From: Dryococelus australis | Lineage: Eukaryota; Arthropoda; Insecta; Phasmatodea; Phasmatidae | Reading direction: 5' to 3' | Assembly: GCA_029891345.1 (NCBI GenBank) | Contig: CM056995.1 | Location: 81,407,895-81,471,894, forward strand | Length of the DNA stretch: 64,000 bases | In this document: one piece after another, positions 61,011 through 64,000 of the stretch | Layout: every line of letters starts with the position of its first letter | Position numbering within the stretch: the stretch's first letter is position 1 | Translations under genes and position numbers: made by a program | Notes under the pieces: generated by a model | Told to the model about the DNA's origin: nothing | The model's input: only the letters and a program-made list of their open reading frames with translations | Databases searched by the model: none

Positions 61011-61024
61011 ACCTACCTCTGGAA

Positions 61025-61219
61025 GAGAGGGATGGAAGGGATTTGGCCGGCTCTTAACATCGACATCTTGGGAGTTGATGAAGGTGAAGCCGAGAAAACC
61101 TGCCGACCAGAGGCAGCACCCGGCACGATCCCCACGTTTTAAAATCCGGAAGCGACCCCGCCGGGACTAGAACCGTTGGTGAGAGATGCATAGTCTAACC
61201 ACTACACCACCACGGCCCC
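61025..61219 (-). mobile_element. tRNA-derived SINE, copy 3 (complete, with target duplication)
   Basis: On the minus strand the head GGGGCCGTGGTGGTGTAGTG carries an A box (TGGTGTAGTGG) and 30-odd bases on a B box (GGTTCTAGTCC). A unique body with TTCACCTTCATCAACTCCC follows and the 3' end is CCATCCCTCTC without poly(A). The 10-bp duplication ACCTCTGGAA lies at 61015-61024 and 61220-61229. The 195-bp length and RNA polymerase III boxes fit a tRNA-headed SINE. Confidence 0.9.
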
Positions 61220-61229
61220 ACCTCTGGAA

Positions 61230-62655
61230 AGACTCTCTGTTCTTCATATAGGACGTTGCATAAATACGTACTAAAAGGGATTCTTGACATCATAAATACT
61301 GGGTGTGGGGCTTTTAATGTGTAGCTAATTCATGGTCAAACTTTTATCTGCTAACTTCAAAAAGATTTTCCCTTTTATTTTTGTTTATTTATTTATTTAT
61401 TTTTACTTTTAAATTTGGTGGCTCGTTATTTAAACATGAATAGACCATACATTGCGTCTTATTCAAACACGAGTTACCCACTTGAGGACGATAAGTAAAA
61501 CAGCGAGGTAACATACATTAACCTAAAATATTTTTATGTGGAGGGCTAACATGATACATCACAAACAATGGTTTACGAATAATTAGTTAAATATTTTGGC
61601 AGTGTTCAAGAACAATTCTTTTTTCAACTGTGACTTTTCTTCCTGGCTTTAAAATAAGATAACTTATTCAGCAAGCCCTCTCGAAGGATAGGAAGACTAA
61701 GAATTTCGGCACCATTTAAATACAAATCTTTACAAGAGCAATTTAACTACTTTACTAAATCGCATGATATTTTGTCAGGATTTTGTACTGTTTCAAGAAA
61801 CACTGATCCGAATCCACTAGAAAACTTCTAGCAAACATTGTACTATGAGCAGCAAAACAATTAAAATTAAGTTACTTAATAAGTAAAAAATGTGTACTAA
61901 TTAATAAATAAAGATGTAGACATTTGGAAATATTATTCCATCATGTGTGACGAAACAGCAGACTGTAGCACAAAATAGCAAATAGTGTTGTGTATGACAC
62001 GTTGACATGGGGGAAAATATCACAAAACAACAGTTTCTAAGTTTTCTTGGAGTTACAGTCTGCAAGCATATCTACAAAAATTTATATTCAGACTGAACTT
62101 TATCATCTTGTACTAAACTTTGAAAATCTTTGCGGGCAAAGTTGCGGTGGATTTTCAAATATGTCAGGCAGATTTAACGGAGTAAAGTCTCTTAATTATG
62201 CTGAACAAACTTTAGCCCCTTACGCACATTGTTACATCACTGCTTAACTCTATGTGCTGTACATATAGAAGTTGCAATATTCCAATTGTAAAAAACACGC
62301 TGCACTCTAAATCCCAATCAGTGAGTGAAATTTTCACTACAGTGGAATCTGAGTGGGCCTAATTATATTGGTCAGAAACTGGCAACTGGGAAAAAAGTTA
62401 TCTTTAACTAAATGAATCGACGAATGATAATCACCGATGCTACCAGAAGATATTTCCAATGAACCAGTGCAATAGTTTCACTAAAGTGATATGAGTCTAA
62501 TTTATCAGCAGCAACACAAAAAATTGTATTATAATTTATTTTTAATCATTGTAATAGTTTCACTTAAATCTCAGTGATATTTTTTTTTTAAATTTATCAA
62601 TAGCAATAAATTGGAATTTAGTTATAATTTACTTTCAATCAATACAGCAATTTCA
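61230..62655. other. AT-rich DNA, no gene recognised
   Basis: No domain-bearing frame. 62457-62660 contains two loosely similar stretches (TTCACT.AA...ATTTATCA...AGCAA) that may be an old tandem duplication. Confidence 0.35.
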
Positions 62656-62663
62656 CTGGCATT

Positions 62664-62916
62664 CAGGCCCACCAAGAGAAAAAAAGGGGGGACAGGGCGT
62701 GGAATGCTCAGGGGCCCAGGTCGGGTCCGACTCGTAAATATTTATTTATAAAACGAAGTATTACGTAAAAATCTAATTTTGACACTCAAAGTTTAACTGT
62801 TTTTGCATGTATGACGATTATTTATGTTTTAAATGGTCGATTTTTGGAGGAGAAGGACTGGGGAGGGTCCATAGAACGCATTGCTCAGGAGCCTGGAATT
62901 TCTCTTGGTGGGCCTG
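62664..62916. mobile_element. hAT-type MITE (253 bp)
   Basis: A perfect 18-bp inverted repeat (CAGGCCCACCAAGAGAAA at 62664-62681, its complement at 62899-62916) is flanked by the exact 8-bp duplication CTGGCATT (62656-62663 and 62917-62924). A CAG start and 8-bp target are hAT hallmarks. No coding capacity. Confidence 0.93.
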
Positions 62917-62979
62917 CTGGCATTTGAGACATATTTTCATAATTCATCAGTAGTGATAAATATGAAAAGTAGGTACAAT

Positions 62980-64000
62980 GTCTACATATCCGTCTGCATC
63001 TCCAAAACGAGCATGTAATGCTGTTATCGCAGCCGGGACAGGCTGATACTCCTGTACTTAGTCCCATTGGATACTACAGGAGACAACTTCCAGAGCATTC
63101 AGTGTGCACAAGTCCATTCTCTAGATCTCCAAACACCACAACACCACCAATCACTATTTGGCACTTCAGCCATTTATAAATCCGGAATGTGCCCACCTAC
63201 AGGGCAAGACATAGATATACAACCATCACAAGAATGTTATAGCCATTACACTTTAATTGGCTACAGTTGAATGCAGTCAACAGAAGGAGATACACTCCTT
63301 CCAATCGCGGTGGCTGGAGTGCTACCAACCTCACCTGTCAACAGTTCATGCCATGTTTGCCGAAATGAGCCACCTTGATGGGGCCGAGACCTATCCTACC
63401 TCTACTAACTCGTTTAGTGAACGGGTCCTCTTCACGGTGGACCAGAACAGCGCCCCCTCGTTAATGAGCATCAGCCCTTCAAAACTACCACCGACCCCCC
63501 AGCCAATGCAAAGGGCCCGATAGCCGCAGCTACCGAATTGGCCGGTGAAGTAGCCATCCAGGCAAACACACACCTCTGGGACGACTCCTCCAAGCATAGG
63601 GTATCATCCAATGCCACCCAGAGTCCAACCCACAATCATCTCGGCCGTAGCCAGGGTCTTTCACGCTGATCCCCTGGGTATCCGCGACTGTACTCTGCAC
63701 ATTAAGTTTTCACCCAGGAGATGCTTAACTACTCCAGGACAACAGATAATCCCGAGATCTACCACCAGACCTCAGTCTCGGTTGTGCAACCAGCTTGCGG
63801 GTCAGCACCACAGCCGAAGAATATATACAGCCTGCTGAAAGGCTGCACATAGCCTCGCCATGGCTGTACTCCCATGCACGGAAGGGGCCACCACATCGCC
63901 CTTTAAATCGTCCTCACTCTGTCAGCCACAGCCTTGTCCACTGTGTTTCCAGCCCTTACCGATGTGGAGATGGACTTCAGCTGGAGAGGGCTGCCCCATT
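62980..64000 (+). other. GC-richer block at the window end, probably repeat-derived
   Basis: Composition shifts to C-rich DNA with overlapping short frames (63067-63270, 63257-63523, 63611-63838) whose translations are rich in Ser, Pro, Thr and Gln but match nothing. It resembles in texture the blocks at 480-2200 and 17831-18660. A retroelement running off the window edge is possible. Confidence 0.3.

Overview
This is eukaryotic, almost certainly arthropod and most likely insect, genomic DNA: AT-rich, intron-bearing and packed with transposon relics. Evidence: a complete four-exon nuclear gene for mitochondrial ribosomal protein mS25 (mRpS25) whose spelling is insect-like; the last exon of a ferlin gene; a Ty1/copia element with the half-tRNA-iMet primer site known from Drosophila copia; and BEL/Pao, Ty3/gypsy, piggyBac, hAT, PIF/Harbinger and TA-target DNA element relics plus a tRNA-derived SINE. 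The species cannot be named from sequence alone. No prokaryotic gene, CRISPR array or tRNA/rRNA gene was seen.

Layout. 0.5-2.2 kb: GC-richer, LTR-like DNA with a TATA/Inr core promoter. 2.5-3.0 kb: last coding exon and poly(A) signals of a ferlin on the + strand. 5.9-11.7 kb: a decayed ~275-bp tandem repeat split by a copia element (6655-10671) with both LTRs and a 5-bp target duplication. 12.2-17.0 kb: a decayed BEL/Pao element interrupted by a 233-bp MITE. 17.0-18.6 kb: an unidentified minus-strand coding relic and another promoter/LTR-like GC-rich patch. 20.9-47.8 kb: mRpS25 on the minus strand. Its exons lie at 47.7, 37.6, 36.0 and 21.0 kb, and its 26.3 kb of introns hold a TA-flanked 1.85-kb TIR element, a 160-bp tandem repeat, two gypsy fragments, a THAP-type exon, a full-length but inactivated piggyBac-like element, a 729-bp TIR element, a SINE, microsatellites, a relic of an uncharacterised repeated gene family with flanking 12-mer clusters, and a 950-bp MITE. 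47.9-64 kb: palindromic repeats, a Harbinger relic, an hAT-like element, a probable minus-strand terminal exon of an unrecognised gene (57963-58058), SINE copies, a THAP relic, two short MITEs and a GC-richer end.

Only mRpS25, the ferlin exon and, less surely, the 57.96-kb exon look like functional host coding sequence. The mRpS25 reading frame is open through all four exons, all six splice sites are canonical and intron phases agree (2, 1, 2), so the gene is very probably functional despite its transposon-filled introns. Ferlin (+) and mRpS25 (-) are convergent and separated by about 18 kb of repeats. Every transposon protein seen is broken. The most unusual item is the 39.4-42.1 kb relic: remnants of an uncharacterised protein family flanked on both sides by clusters of a 12-bp motif in both orientations, which looks like the subterminal repeats of a DNA transposon I cannot classify.
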